This document shows, in pieces, positions 1-7,818 of a DNA stretch of 20,959 bases (positions within the stretch are counted from its first letter, which is position 1; each line of letters begins with the position of its first letter). The notes below the pieces were generated by a model. The model saw only the letters and a program-made list of their open reading frames with translations, did no database searches and was not told the DNA's origin. This DNA comes from CAYWNA01 sp964459305 (GTDB lineage: Bacteria > Planctomycetota > Planctomycetia > Pirellulales > Pirellulaceae). The stretch spans positions 1-20,959 of the forward strand of contig CAYWNA010000238.1 of assembly GCA_964459305.1 (NCBI GenBank), written 5' to 3'. The position numbers and the translations under genes were made by a program.

Positions 1-54
1 TGTTTCCCAAGGCAGCGATTTTTGCGAGCGTTGGTCCGACACAGGCATGTTGGC

Positions 55-187
55 CTAGTGCTTTGTCAAAGGCAAAAGTTAGGGTTGGTGAGCGGAATGG
101 CGCTAGCCACCGGTGCCGAAAAACCGGCGGCTAGCGCCGTGCCGCTCACGAGCTCAACCCGAAAACTAAGATTTGACAAAGCACTAG
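55..187. repeat. Nested inverted-repeat element, about 133 bp
   Basis: The outer arms CTAGTGCTTTGTCAAA (55-70) and its exact reverse complement (172-187) enclose further matching inner blocks: GTGAGCGG against CCGCTCAC, and GGCGCTAGCC against GGCTAGCGCC, with a small A-rich centre near 118-123. The inner arms match with a few mismatches and gaps, so the whole unit could fold into one long hairpin. I recall GGCGCTAGCC-type palindromes as frequent between planctomycete genes; that is memory, not a search. The element ends about 100 bp before the start of the downstream gene. The reading frame of that gene stays open through it, so an automatic caller may wrongly extend the protein into the repeat. 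Confidence 0.85.
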
Positions 188-288
188 AGACAGAAAAAGA
201 TCCACCGATTACAACAGGAGGTACTCAATCAATCGGCCGTGGACCAGTCCTGCGTGCCGGTCGAAAACGAACCCGGCGGGTAAGGCGG

Positions 289-2217
289 ATGCAACGGACC
301 TTGTCAGATCGATGGCTGCGAGTTCTTCTGTTGCTTGCGCAATCCATCGGGTTGTTCGCCGTTTTCTACTGCTACGTCTTATTGCGTATACGCCCAGAGT
401 TGTTCTATCAGCAGAAACCACATGTCTTTCTGTTGGAATCCCATTTCTTCCGCGGCATGGTGAGTCATCCGGGAGGGGTCGTGGACTACGTGGCGGCGTT
501 CCTTTCGCCTCTGCTTGCTTGGGGCTGGCTCGGCGCCCTGGTGGTGACACTGCTGGTCGCGCTCATCTGTTGGGCAACTCGCTCGCTGTTTGCGTCTGTT
601 GCCGGTGCGGATGGTGAAGTGGTCTGCCTGTTGCCAGCCATTTTCATCCTCATGGTTGTTGGCCAATACATCCACCCTGTCCAGCTGTGCGTCGGCCTCA
701 GTATCACTCTGCTGGCAGCTAACCTCTATGCCCGACTGGATGGATACCACGTTGGCGTTCGCCTCGCTGCATTCGCGATTGCATCGATGGCGATCTATTT
801 TGTCGCCGCGGGGCTGTATTCGATTTTCGCTTGCCTTTGTGGCTGCCATGAGTGGAGCGTCAGGCGACAGCGTTGGTTTGGCGCAGCCTGCGTGTTGTGT
901 GCCGCGGTCGTTCCGTACGCTGCGAGTTGGTGGCCCTTCGATCTGATTCTCAGCGAGGCTTTTCGGGGCCTGTTGTTACCCCACGGAGACCACTGGTTGG
1001 CAATCCCTTCGTCCACGCCGAAGGCCGTCGCGATCCACACGGCTGCACTGATGTTCCCACTGCTTGCCGCGGTATTTTTCTTGTGGCGTGGACGACCATC
1101 GCCGGAGGCGTCTCCGAGGCCGAAGGATTCAAGCCACCAGACCAGCACAACCGCTGACGAACCGGAGCGCAGGAGTTGGAGGGTGCGTTTGGCGGTTCCT
1201 TTGGCCATGTTGTTACTTGGCGTCCTCGCCGACCTTGCCGCATTCGATTCCACCAAGCGATGCCTGCTCGAAATCGAATGCAACTCCGAACAGCGGCGTT
1301 GGGACGAGGTTCTCGTGTGGGCAGAAGAGCTTCCGTTTCCAGACGCTCGCGCGTACGATCCGCGGATCCTCTATTGCGTCAATCGGGCTCTCTACTTCAA
1401 AGGCCTGCTGCTGGACAGCATGTTTGCCTATCCACAAGTTCTTTCCACACCCTCGCTGACGCTTATCCATGAAGATATCGATACGACCTCGCATCTGACG
1501 CCACGGCAGTGCAGCGAAATTTTCTTCGACCTCGGTCGCGTCAACGAATCCGAGCAGATGGCCTACGAGGCGTTGGAGCAATGTGGCAATCGGCCGGAGG
1601 TCCTCAAACGTCTGGCACACATCTACATGATCAAAGGCGAACGGGAGGCCGCCAGACGGTTTGTTCTGCTGCTGGATCGCAGCCTCCTGCATCGCGGCTG
1701 GGCGCGTCAAGTGCGCCAGCAACTCGACTCCGATCCTGCGTTCCCCGATACGTCACTCAACACGTATCGTGAGATGGCGGTCCAACGCGATTCTCTGGGT
1801 GATGCGAGCAACCTGGAAGTGCTCCTGAAAGGTCTACTCGAAAGAAATCCGCGGAATCGGATGGCCCTCGAATATCTGATGGCGCACTACTTGTTGACGC
1901 GTCAAACCGACAAGTTGTTGGCCGATCGCTATCGTTTTGATAGTCTGGATTGCGCCCGGTTTCCGCGGCACGTCGATGAAGCGTTGGCATGTTACTTGGC
2001 GATGACCGGGCAGGAGGACCTGGATCTCGGCTCGCGGTCGATCCGTCCGGAGACGTGGCGTCGGTTCGTCGAGTTCGTGGAAGTGCAGCGGCAATCGGAA
2101 GGCAACCCGCCCGCCGCGTTTGCGGCCCTTTATCCCGATTTCCACGACACCTATTTTTTTCCCTTGGTTTTCGGCCACAACGTCTCTTCATTGGGTGTAG
2201 TGAGGGCGCCAGAATGA
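289..2217 (+). CDS. Polytopic membrane protein with TPR-like C-terminal half (DUF6057-like)
   Basis: A 642-residue inner-membrane protein of unknown function. The first roughly 330 residues hold about eight hydrophobic helices, starting with LLLLAQSIGLFAVFYCYVLL. A helical, hydrophilic half follows that reads like degenerate TPR repeats (for example RPEVLKRLAHIYMIKGERE). The opening segment with RPELFYQQKP and the overall plan match what I recall of DUF6057, a family of Bacteroidota and Planctomycetota. The frame is open from position 22, but the first 89 codons cross an inverted repeat and read as unstructured basic sequence. ATG 289 directly precedes the first membrane helix, so I prefer it. 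The Shine-Dalgarno there is weak (TAAGGCGG), while a better GGAGG at 217-221 has no in-frame ATG near it. The stop overlaps the next start (ATGA, 2214-2217), implying coupled translation with the heme-propeller gene. Confidence 0.7.
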   Translation: MQRTLSDRWLRVLLLLAQSIGLFAVFYCYVLLRIRPELFYQQKPHVFLLESHFFRGMVSHPGGVVDYVAAFLSPLLAWGWLGALVVTLLVALICWATRSLFASVAGADGEVVCLLPAIFILMVVGQYIHPVQLCVGLSITLLAANLYARLDGYHVGVRLAAFAIASMAIYFVAAGLYSIFACLCGCHEWSVRRQRWFGAACVLCAAVVPYAASWWPFDLILSEAFRGLLLPHGDHWLAIPSSTPKAVAIHTAALMFPLLAAVFFLWRGRPSPEASPRPKDSSHQTSTTADEPERRSWRVRLAVPLAMLLLGVLADLAAFDSTKRCLLEIECNSEQRRWDEVLVWAEELPFPDARAYDPRILYCVNRALYFKGLLLDSMFAYPQVLSTPSLTLIHEDIDTTSHLTPRQCSEIFFDLGRVNESEQMAYEALEQCGNRPEVLKRLAHIYMIKGEREAARRFVLLLDRSLLHRGWARQVRQQLDSDPAFPDTSLNTYREMAVQRDSLGDASNLEVLLKGLLERNPRNRMALEYLMAHYLLTRQTDKLLADRYRFDSLDCARFPRHVDEALACYLAMTGQEDLDLGSRSIRPETWRRFVEFVEVQRQSEGNPPAAFAALYPDFHDTYFFPLVFGHNVSSLGVVRAPE

Positions 2218-3788
2218 AGAAACTCGCCAGTCTGTGTATCGCGGCGGCGTGCGTGTTGGTGCCGCTTGGGGTTTGGGCATTTCTCGCGTGGCACCGTCCT
2301 TCGTTCGATTTCGCAGCAGCGGCCGCGGTCGATCGGCCGCCGGCGATTCGCCCCGACTATAGCGACACCGTAATTCCGCCGAACATCGCGCCGCTCAACT
2401 TCGTGGTTGAAGAGCCGGGGACGGATTGCGTGGTGCGAATTCACGCGGCGCATGGAGAGGCGATCGAACTGCAGGCGCGAAATTCGCAGGTTGCGATTCC
2501 CCTGGGACAGTGGCGACAACTCCTCGAAGCCAATCGCGGGCAAGAATTCTCCATCGACATCTGCGTCCGCGACGCCGACGGACAGTGGAGGCGGTTTCGA
2601 CCGATCATCAACACGATTGCGGAAAGCGAAATCGACAATTACCTGTTCTATCGCCTGATCAAGCCGCTCCACACCGTCTATGACGATATCGGCATCTATC
2701 AACGTGATATCCGCACCTATTCCGAAACGGCCGTCGTGGAGAACAAGTCGTTCGCAGGCGCCTGTGTCAATTGCCATACGTTTGCCCCGAACCATCCGGA
2801 CCGGATGATTCTGCAAACTCGCGGAACCAAGAAGGGCGTCAACTACAGCGGAACGATCGTGGTTCGCAGCGGCCGGGTCGACAAGGTCGACACCCGCTCG
2901 GTCGCCAAGGCGGGCCAGTCCGACCGCGGACGCATCGGCAAAGCGATGGCGGGCTACTCGGCCTGGCATCCCAACGGGGAATTCGTGGTGTATTCGGCCA
3001 ACGATATCTTCCAGTTCTTCCATGCCGTCGGGGACGTCCGCGAGGTTTTTGACCGCGAGTCCGATCTCGCGTTGTACCACGTCGATTCGAATCGGGTGAA
3101 CACGTCGCCCGATATTTCGCGGCCGGACCGGCTCGAGACATTTCCCACTTGGTCGCCCGACGGGCGTTCCTTGTATTTCTGCGCTGCCGATCCCTTGCCC
3201 CAGGAGCAATACGAGCAGGTGCGCTATGACTTGATGCGCATCGACTACGATCCCGACAGTGGTGACTGGGGTGAACTGGAAGCAATGCTGCTGTCGGAAG
3301 AAACGGGCATGAGCATCACTGAGCCGCGAGTGTCGCCGGACGGGAAGTGGGTGTTATTCTGCATGTCGGACTACGGTTGCTTCCCCGTCTACCAATCTTC
3401 GAGCGACCTGTATCTCCTCAATCTCGAGACGCGGGAGTATCACCCTCTGGCGGTCAACAGTCCGCGCAGCGAGTCTTGGCATTGCTGGTCTGCCAACAGC
3501 CGCTGGATCGCATTCGCCAGCAAGCGGCGCGACGGCGTCTTCGGCCGAATCTACCTCAGCTATGTCGACGAATCGGGCCACGCGCACAGGCCGCTCCTAC
3601 TCCCGCAGGAAGACCCCACTTTCTACGACCGCCTGATCAAGACCTACAGCGTTCCCGAACTGGCCCCCGCCCCCGCTCCAGCCCACAGCCGAACTCTCGG
3701 CCGGGCCATTCGCACACTGGGGACGTCGCGAAATCATAGCCCCACGCCCGACGCCGCTTCGATGGGGGGGCACTCGCAAGACCTCTGA
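2214..3788 (+). CDS. Exported PD40/TolB-like beta-propeller protein with a single CxxCH heme motif
   Basis: A 524-residue protein starting MKKLASLCIA with a hydrophobic stretch (residues about 4-25) that acts as a signal peptide or membrane anchor. Residues about 50-175 form a beta-rich N-terminal domain. CVNCH (184-188) is a classical covalent heme c site, so the protein should be exported and use the cytochrome c maturation system. After it come PD40-type propeller strands: AWHPNGEFVVYSAND, FPTWSPDGRSLYFC, PRVSPDGKWVLFC and CWSANSRWIAFASKRRDG. I recall similar proteins, with IDNYLxYRLI before the CxxCH, next to DUF6057 proteins in Bacteroidota. The open frame extends upstream to 1989, but that part lies inside the preceding gene. 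ATG 2214 overlaps the upstream stop and begins the leader, so it is the natural start. The partner and substrate are unknown; a membrane-anchored electron-transfer or sensing complex is my inference. Confidence 0.8.
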   Translation: MKKLASLCIAAACVLVPLGVWAFLAWHRPSFDFAAAAAVDRPPAIRPDYSDTVIPPNIAPLNFVVEEPGTDCVVRIHAAHGEAIELQARNSQVAIPLGQWRQLLEANRGQEFSIDICVRDADGQWRRFRPIINTIAESEIDNYLFYRLIKPLHTVYDDIGIYQRDIRTYSETAVVENKSFAGACVNCHTFAPNHPDRMILQTRGTKKGVNYSGTIVVRSGRVDKVDTRSVAKAGQSDRGRIGKAMAGYSAWHPNGEFVVYSANDIFQFFHAVGDVREVFDRESDLALYHVDSNRVNTSPDISRPDRLETFPTWSPDGRSLYFCAADPLPQEQYEQVRYDLMRIDYDPDSGDWGELEAMLLSEETGMSITEPRVSPDGKWVLFCMSDYGCFPVYQSSSDLYLLNLETREYHPLAVNSPRSESWHCWSANSRWIAFASKRRDGVFGRIYLSYVDESGHAHRPLLLPQEDPTFYDRLIKTYSVPELAPAPAPAHSRTLGRAIRTLGTSRNHSPTPDAASMGGHSQDL

Positions 3789-3805
3789 AAGAACGGCAAG
3801 ACACA

Positions 3806-4170
3806 TCACCATACCAACTGCACTCCGCCGTTAGCGACGTGGAAGGTCTGGCGGGCGCCGAGTTGCAGGTCGTAGGAAATAAATAGCGAGAGGTTGTCAT
3901 GCGGCGCCATGGTCAAGCCTATGCCTGTCAGCGCCCAGTCGCGGTCCAGGCCGCGGGGGGCGAAAGCGGCGACCCTGATGCCCCGAAGCCCGCGGTTAGG
4001 ACGCTGTCGGTATCCAGGAACTCGTGCATCCACATGGCGCGCAGGTTTGGTTCAACGAGCCAACCTCGGCGGGTGTAGAAATCCCAGGAAATCCCTCCGC
4101 CCACAATTCCACGCAGTGAGTTGGTGTCGGTGGCTGCGGCCGTCTTGATAGGCTTGGCTTCGCGAGCCAA
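3806..4170 (-). pseudogene. Frameshifted C-terminal fragment of an autotransporter-type outer-membrane beta-barrel
   Basis: Two overlapping minus-strand frames together resemble the last 110 or so residues of an autotransporter beta-domain. The upstream frame (from 4170) reads SLRGIVGGGISWDF and LRAMWMHEFLDTDSVLTAGF, the usual P-x-W-x-HEF strand. The match then moves to the other frame: IRVAAFAPRGLDRDWALTGI, then NLSLFISYDLQLG and an aromatic end GVQLVW. The switch falls around 3970-4000 in a G/C-rich stretch and needs one inserted or lost base. No passenger domain and no signal peptide remain. The fragment lies directly behind the kinase fusion gene, on the same strand, and converges on the heme-propeller gene. 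It is most likely a relic of a lost surface protein. An assembly error at the frameshift would not restore the missing 5' part. Confidence 0.6.
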
Positions 4171-4171
4171 G
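4153..4171 (-). terminator. Short hairpin just after the kinase-fusion stop codon
   Basis: CTTGGCT, a 5-base loop, then AGCCAAG: a perfect 7-bp stem beginning four bases beyond the stop codon at 4176-4178. There is no T-run, so it is not a textbook intrinsic terminator. It may be a weak terminator, an mRNA-stabilising hairpin or a chance palindrome. Confidence 0.3.
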
Positions 4172-4175
4172 TAGC

Positions 4176-7148
4176 TTACGCGGCGCGGCGAATTGTTCGT
4201 TCGGTTGATCGGGCTCTTAGTTCGCGAATCAGATCGGGCAGTTGGTCGAAACGGCTGAGGCGCGCTCCAACGGCGCCTCCGCCCGGATGGGGTTCGACGA
4301 ACTCTTGCTCGGGCGCGAGGCCGAAGCGGCGGTAGAACGCCTTTTGTATGAATCGCTTGACGTGCTCGACATCTACCAGCGTGGTATCCACGTGTACCTG
4401 AAAGAAATCGCCTTGGCCGGCTGCATTGACACGCACTGCCACTGCGTCGCTGCCGAAGGCGCGTTTGAGCATGGCTTCGGCCAGGTCGATCAGCGCGAGC
4501 CCGCGGAAGAAGTTGGTCCCCTCGACCAAATGCAGCGGCGATGGGGCCGCCGCCGACAGGGCGTCGTCCTCCAATCCGCGGTTGTAGTCAAAGGGAGTCG
4601 CCTCACCGCGTTCAAGCCACTGCTGCATCAACTCAGGGCCGGAGTATCCCTTTTCCCATTCCATGTCGCGCAGCATCTCGTACTGTGACGGGAGGGCTTC
4701 CGGGTCGATTGAAAAGCAACAGTCGCCTCTTTGGGAACGCGATACGCATTCGATCCACTGGTCTGTGTGATGGATCAAGTAGAAGTTCTTCGCCACTTCG
4801 CCGAAAAGGTAGCCCACCATGGCCCGCAGTGGCGCACCGTGTTCCTGGGCGACCTGACCGGAGCGAGTTGTCCGACACAGCACCAGATCGCGCCAACCTC
4901 CGAACAGCGCGTTGACCGTCGTGTCCGCTCTCTCGCTGGCCTTGTCGGCCGACAGCTTATGCACTTCCATGAGCTGTTCGATAAACCACTGCCGATGGCG
5001 GCCGAGATGCGACCGCAGTTCCTCTTGCGTGATCCTGAGCGGCAGGTCCTTTAGCACATTGTGTGCCCACTGCTGCGTGTTCTCGCCCAACTCGCCGCGC
5101 TGCACCAGGTCTTCTTCCATTTCCTGGAAAAAGTCCCGATCGAGAGGAAGGCGAGTAAGCAAAGCGGCGAGTTCGGAAGCTTTGCCGGTCATCTTGCGCA
5201 TCTCGGCTGCGGTCAGGCCGCCCGGTTCGCGCGATCCGGCGTACGTGCCCGACGACCATCGCCAGGCTTCGCGGTCGCGGTCGACACTGTAGGCGAACAG
5301 CACGTGGAAGCGATCGGCCGGGACCGGATACGTGCCGATGATACGGTAGTTCTCGCGGGGATTCGACGAGATCAACGTGCCCCGGCCAGGTCTGCCTTTC
5401 TGTTCGGTCGCCTGGTCCAATGCCCCGGCGCGCACTCCCGTCCCGTATTCGGCCTGGCAGGCCAGGTGCACCAGCATGTCGGGGGCGATTCCCAGGTCGA
5501 ATAGCGAACTGACCGCGTTCTTGATGGCCACGGTGACAGCGGACGAACTGGAGAAGCCACCCTGGGGAATGCTCCCGGTGGACATCACACGCAGTCCGCG
5601 GAATCCGTCACGTCCCAAGAACTTTTGTACCTTTGCACCAAGGTTGCCTGCCCGCAACGTGCGCATGGATGCAATCGCGTTGCCGATCAACGAGAAGGGC
5701 CTTCGCATGCTGTTGTTGATCCACAACGAAGCCGGCGGCAAAGGCTGTTGGTTCTCACGTCGCGTCTGCAGTTCGGCGTCGGTAAAATAACCCAGAGACA
5801 GGAGCAGATTCTCTGCCATTCGCGTACCGAATCCTTCGTAGCTGTACCAGTCCGCCACTTCTTCGCCGGGGTACATGCATTCGTTGTCGGCGGGGACGGC
5901 GTTGTGCTTTTCGCGGAGTTGCGGATTCGTTGGGTACAGATGAATCTGTCCGTTGTCGGCGTTTTGAACGAGGATCACGATCTGCTCGCGCCCGGCCGCG
6001 TCCCGGGCGCCGAAGGGCATCTGCCAAGCGGGGCCGAAGAACCGACCCATGTCGGGGTGCATGAAGGCGATACGAATGCGGCCGCCCGAGAAGCCGATGC
6101 CAACCGGCTCATCGTCTTTGAAGCCGAGATTCTCTTGGGACGATGTTTCCGCGAGTTCCTCCAGCTGCGACGCGATTGCGGCCACTTGGCCGATGGGCCG
6201 GTCGGCCACGATCGCCTGCGCCACTTCCTCAATACCTGACGCCGAAGGCGAGATGTCCGAACGCCTGGACGTAAGGATGCCCTCCAACAGCGCCAAATCC
6301 ATGGGCCGTGTCACATCCGAACACAGCAGATCGTACTCGGGATCGTCGACACGGGTGGTAATCGTGCGGATGTCGCCGCCGTCACGGCTGATCGCCTCGA
6401 CAATATCGGTGAAATAGAACTGCTTCTGAGCGTTGTCGTTCGTCAGGTCGGCCAAGTAGCGACGCAGCGCTGAGGCCCTAATCGCGTAGAGTGGACAGTT
6501 GCCTTCGGTCGTATCCTGCAGCTTCTGCCTCAGAACTCCGTCGGAAATGGCATCGATGTCTCGCTGTTCGACGATCCTCAGCACACGGCGTTGCGCGTCC
6601 CGATCCAACCTGCCTTTGCCCCGGTTCTTCGGAGGCTCGTAGACCGCGGTCAACAGGGTCAGGTCCGCCTCTCTCGGACCTAATATGTTAGTTTCATACA
6701 ACCTCCGAAAAACCGGAGTTGTCACCACACGGTCGCCCATGGTGATAATGAGAATCGGATCGCATTCGTCGAGGCCCATGACGCTGAACGCTTCGAATGC
6801 CGCGAAAGCGGTGCCCCCGGTAGGGTCGTCCGATCTCACGTAGATGTTGTCGTCTCCCAAGGCGGCGGTCACTTCATCGTGCCGATAGCCGACGACACCG
6901 ATGACGGGAGCCGGTTTGAACTGCCGAAAGGCATTAATGGAATGACGCGCCAGGGGCACTCCGCAGATGGGCTGAGCGCACTTCGGCGCTTGGCCGAATC
7001 GCGTTCCTTTGCCGGCTGCCAGGATGACCAGTACAGGCCGGTCGGCGCTGACTCCGCCATACCGCCCGAGTGCGGCTTGGTTGAGGATTTTTTCCGGGCT
7101 GACCTTTGCGGTTTCGCAGAGTTTCGCTGCCTGAATGTCGTCCGGCAT
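4176..7148 (-). CDS. Bifunctional sugar-1-phosphate nucleotidyltransferase / GHMP sugar kinase fusion
   Basis: A 990-residue cytoplasmic protein with two catalytic parts. Residues about 38-290 form a nucleotidyltransferase of the GlmU/MobA-like fold: VLVILAAGKGTRFG is the nucleotide loop, followed by a conserved K56 and an ITMGDR strand (135-140). Residues about 350-980 resemble a galactokinase-like GHMP kinase: GSIPQGGFSSSSA (525-537) is the phosphate-binding loop, AGALDQAT (574-581) carries the likely catalytic Asp578, and a glycine-rich GGGAVGARL lies near the C-terminus. By known chemistry the kinase would make a sugar-1-phosphate and the transferase an NDP-sugar, as in the fucokinase/GDP-fucose pyrophosphorylase FKP, which has the same order. 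The sugar and nucleotide cannot be read from the sequence. The frame is open to 7259, but I start at ATG 7148: GGAG sits 8 bases upstream, and the 37 extra codons run into a repeat element. Confidence 0.8.
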   Translation of the reverse strand: MPDDIQAAKLCETAKVSPEKILNQAALGRYGGVSADRPVLVILAAGKGTRFGQAPKCAQPICGVPLARHSINAFRQFKPAPVIGVVGYRHDEVTAALGDDNIYVRSDDPTGGTAFAAFEAFSVMGLDECDPILIITMGDRVVTTPVFRRLYETNILGPREADLTLLTAVYEPPKNRGKGRLDRDAQRRVLRIVEQRDIDAISDGVLRQKLQDTTEGNCPLYAIRASALRRYLADLTNDNAQKQFYFTDIVEAISRDGGDIRTITTRVDDPEYDLLCSDVTRPMDLALLEGILTSRRSDISPSASGIEEVAQAIVADRPIGQVAAIASQLEELAETSSQENLGFKDDEPVGIGFSGGRIRIAFMHPDMGRFFGPAWQMPFGARDAAGREQIVILVQNADNGQIHLYPTNPQLREKHNAVPADNECMYPGEEVADWYSYEGFGTRMAENLLLSLGYFTDAELQTRRENQQPLPPASLWINNSMRRPFSLIGNAIASMRTLRAGNLGAKVQKFLGRDGFRGLRVMSTGSIPQGGFSSSSAVTVAIKNAVSSLFDLGIAPDMLVHLACQAEYGTGVRAGALDQATEQKGRPGRGTLISSNPRENYRIIGTYPVPADRFHVLFAYSVDRDREAWRWSSGTYAGSREPGGLTAAEMRKMTGKASELAALLTRLPLDRDFFQEMEEDLVQRGELGENTQQWAHNVLKDLPLRITQEELRSHLGRHRQWFIEQLMEVHKLSADKASERADTTVNALFGGWRDLVLCRTTRSGQVAQEHGAPLRAMVGYLFGEVAKNFYLIHHTDQWIECVSRSQRGDCCFSIDPEALPSQYEMLRDMEWEKGYSGPELMQQWLERGEATPFDYNRGLEDDALSAAAPSPLHLVEGTNFFRGLALIDLAEAMLKRAFGSDAVAVRVNAAGQGDFFQVHVDTTLVDVEHVKRFIQKAFYRRFGLAPEQEFVEPHPGGGAVGARLSRFDQLPDLIRELRARSTERTIRRAA

Positions 7149-7222
7149 TTTCAGAACTCCAAGGCTCGCGGTTTGCGGCAAGGACGGGCGTCGAGGCAAT
7201 TGGGAACGCGAAATGGGGGCCC

Positions 7223-7346
7223 TGATCACAACTCCGGCAGTTGCCAGGAGTGGTAGCATAGTAACCCGAAGCGTAAGCGAGGAATGCAGCGAACTACGGC
7301 CTCCTCCTCGCTTACGCTTCGGGTTTCGATGCCGGAGTTACGATCA
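7223..7346. repeat. Nested inverted-repeat element with CGAAGCGTAAGCGAGG core arms
   Basis: The inner arms are a perfect 21-base inverted pair, 7263-7283 and 7305-7325, around a 21-base loop. Outer arms TGATCACAACTCCGGCA (7223-7239) and TGCCGGAGTTACGATCA (7330-7346) pair at 15 of 17 positions. About 23 bases separate the arms on the left and 4 on the right, so one side seems to carry an insertion or the other a deletion. Read as protein the arm gives TRSVSEE, a peptide I recall from spurious planctomycete ORFs. The element lies upstream of the kinase fusion. The rest of the 670-base gap to the GH5-like gene holds a second inverted repeat and a coding relic; I see nothing in 7347-7579. Confidence 0.85.
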
Positions 7347-7579
7347 AGGCCGAAATAGGCGACCTCGCCCCAACATGCGGAAACCATCTAAATATGGTGC
7401 TCACCGTGTGGCGTCTTGTCCCAAATTGTGGCCCGCGAGTAAATACGAAATGCTGCTGACTGCAAAGCTAGCAGAGCGGAAACTCAAAGGTCGAAGACGG
7501 CCCAACCATGGCTAGTGCCGATAAAGGTCGCAGGCGCAAGAACGGGTTTGCGGGCGGCAAGGATTCGTTGACAAAACTC

Positions 7580-7647
7580 GTAGCTGAATTCGCAAGAATT
7601 CAGGCGGTGAGGGCGTAGTCCGCCTGAATTCTTGCGAATCCAGCTAC
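7580..7647. repeat. 28-bp inverted repeat with GAATTCGCAAGAATTC core
   Basis: Arms 7580-7607 and 7620-7647 are reverse complements with one mismatch in 28, separated by 12 bases. Each arm also contains a small internal palindrome (GAATTCGCAAGAATTC, altered by one base on the right). It can form a long stable hairpin but has no T-run. It differs in sequence from the element at 7223-7346, so it is a second repeat family in the same gap. Confidence 0.85.
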
Positions 7648-7673
7648 AAACCCCTTCCTGCGCCCCAGGCCGC

Positions 7674-7802
7674 CTATATCGGCTGATTCTTCTCGGAATC
7701 GCTGTTCTGGCCAACGGACATGCGGTCGACTTGCTCCAGGTCGAGACGGCCGTTGGGATCCGGTCGGTTGGCCCCGCTGAGCGACCATGTTCTTGCCCAA
7801 CT
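7674..7802 (-). pseudogene. Orphan C-terminal coding fragment, 42 codons
   Basis: This minus-strand stretch lies between two in-frame stops, has no start codon near its 5' end, and reads like real protein: SLSGANRPDPNGRLDLEQVD then RMSVGQNSDSEKNQPI before the stop. It is out of frame with the GH5-like gene, which ends 17 bases upstream. The wording DPNGRLDLEQV resembles the end of a carbohydrate-binding or CIA30-like beta-sandwich, but that is only an impression. It may be the tail of a lost secreted protein, or a former C-terminal domain of the GH5-like gene cut off by a frameshift. Confidence 0.35.
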
Positions 7803-7818
7803 CTACGCATTTTCCGTG

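Noticed and set aside
22..288. N-terminal extension of the membrane protein to ATG 22
   Set aside because: It crosses the inverted repeat at 55-187 and reads as basic, unstructured sequence; the first membrane helix begins right after ATG 289.
2151..3209. 352-codon open frame on the minus strand
   Set aside because: It lies wholly opposite the heme-propeller gene, shows no domain, and is the usual antisense shadow of high-GC coding DNA.
7223..7346. Intrinsic terminator or CRISPR-like array
   Set aside because: There is no T-run after the stem, and only one pair of inverted arms, not regularly spaced direct repeats.
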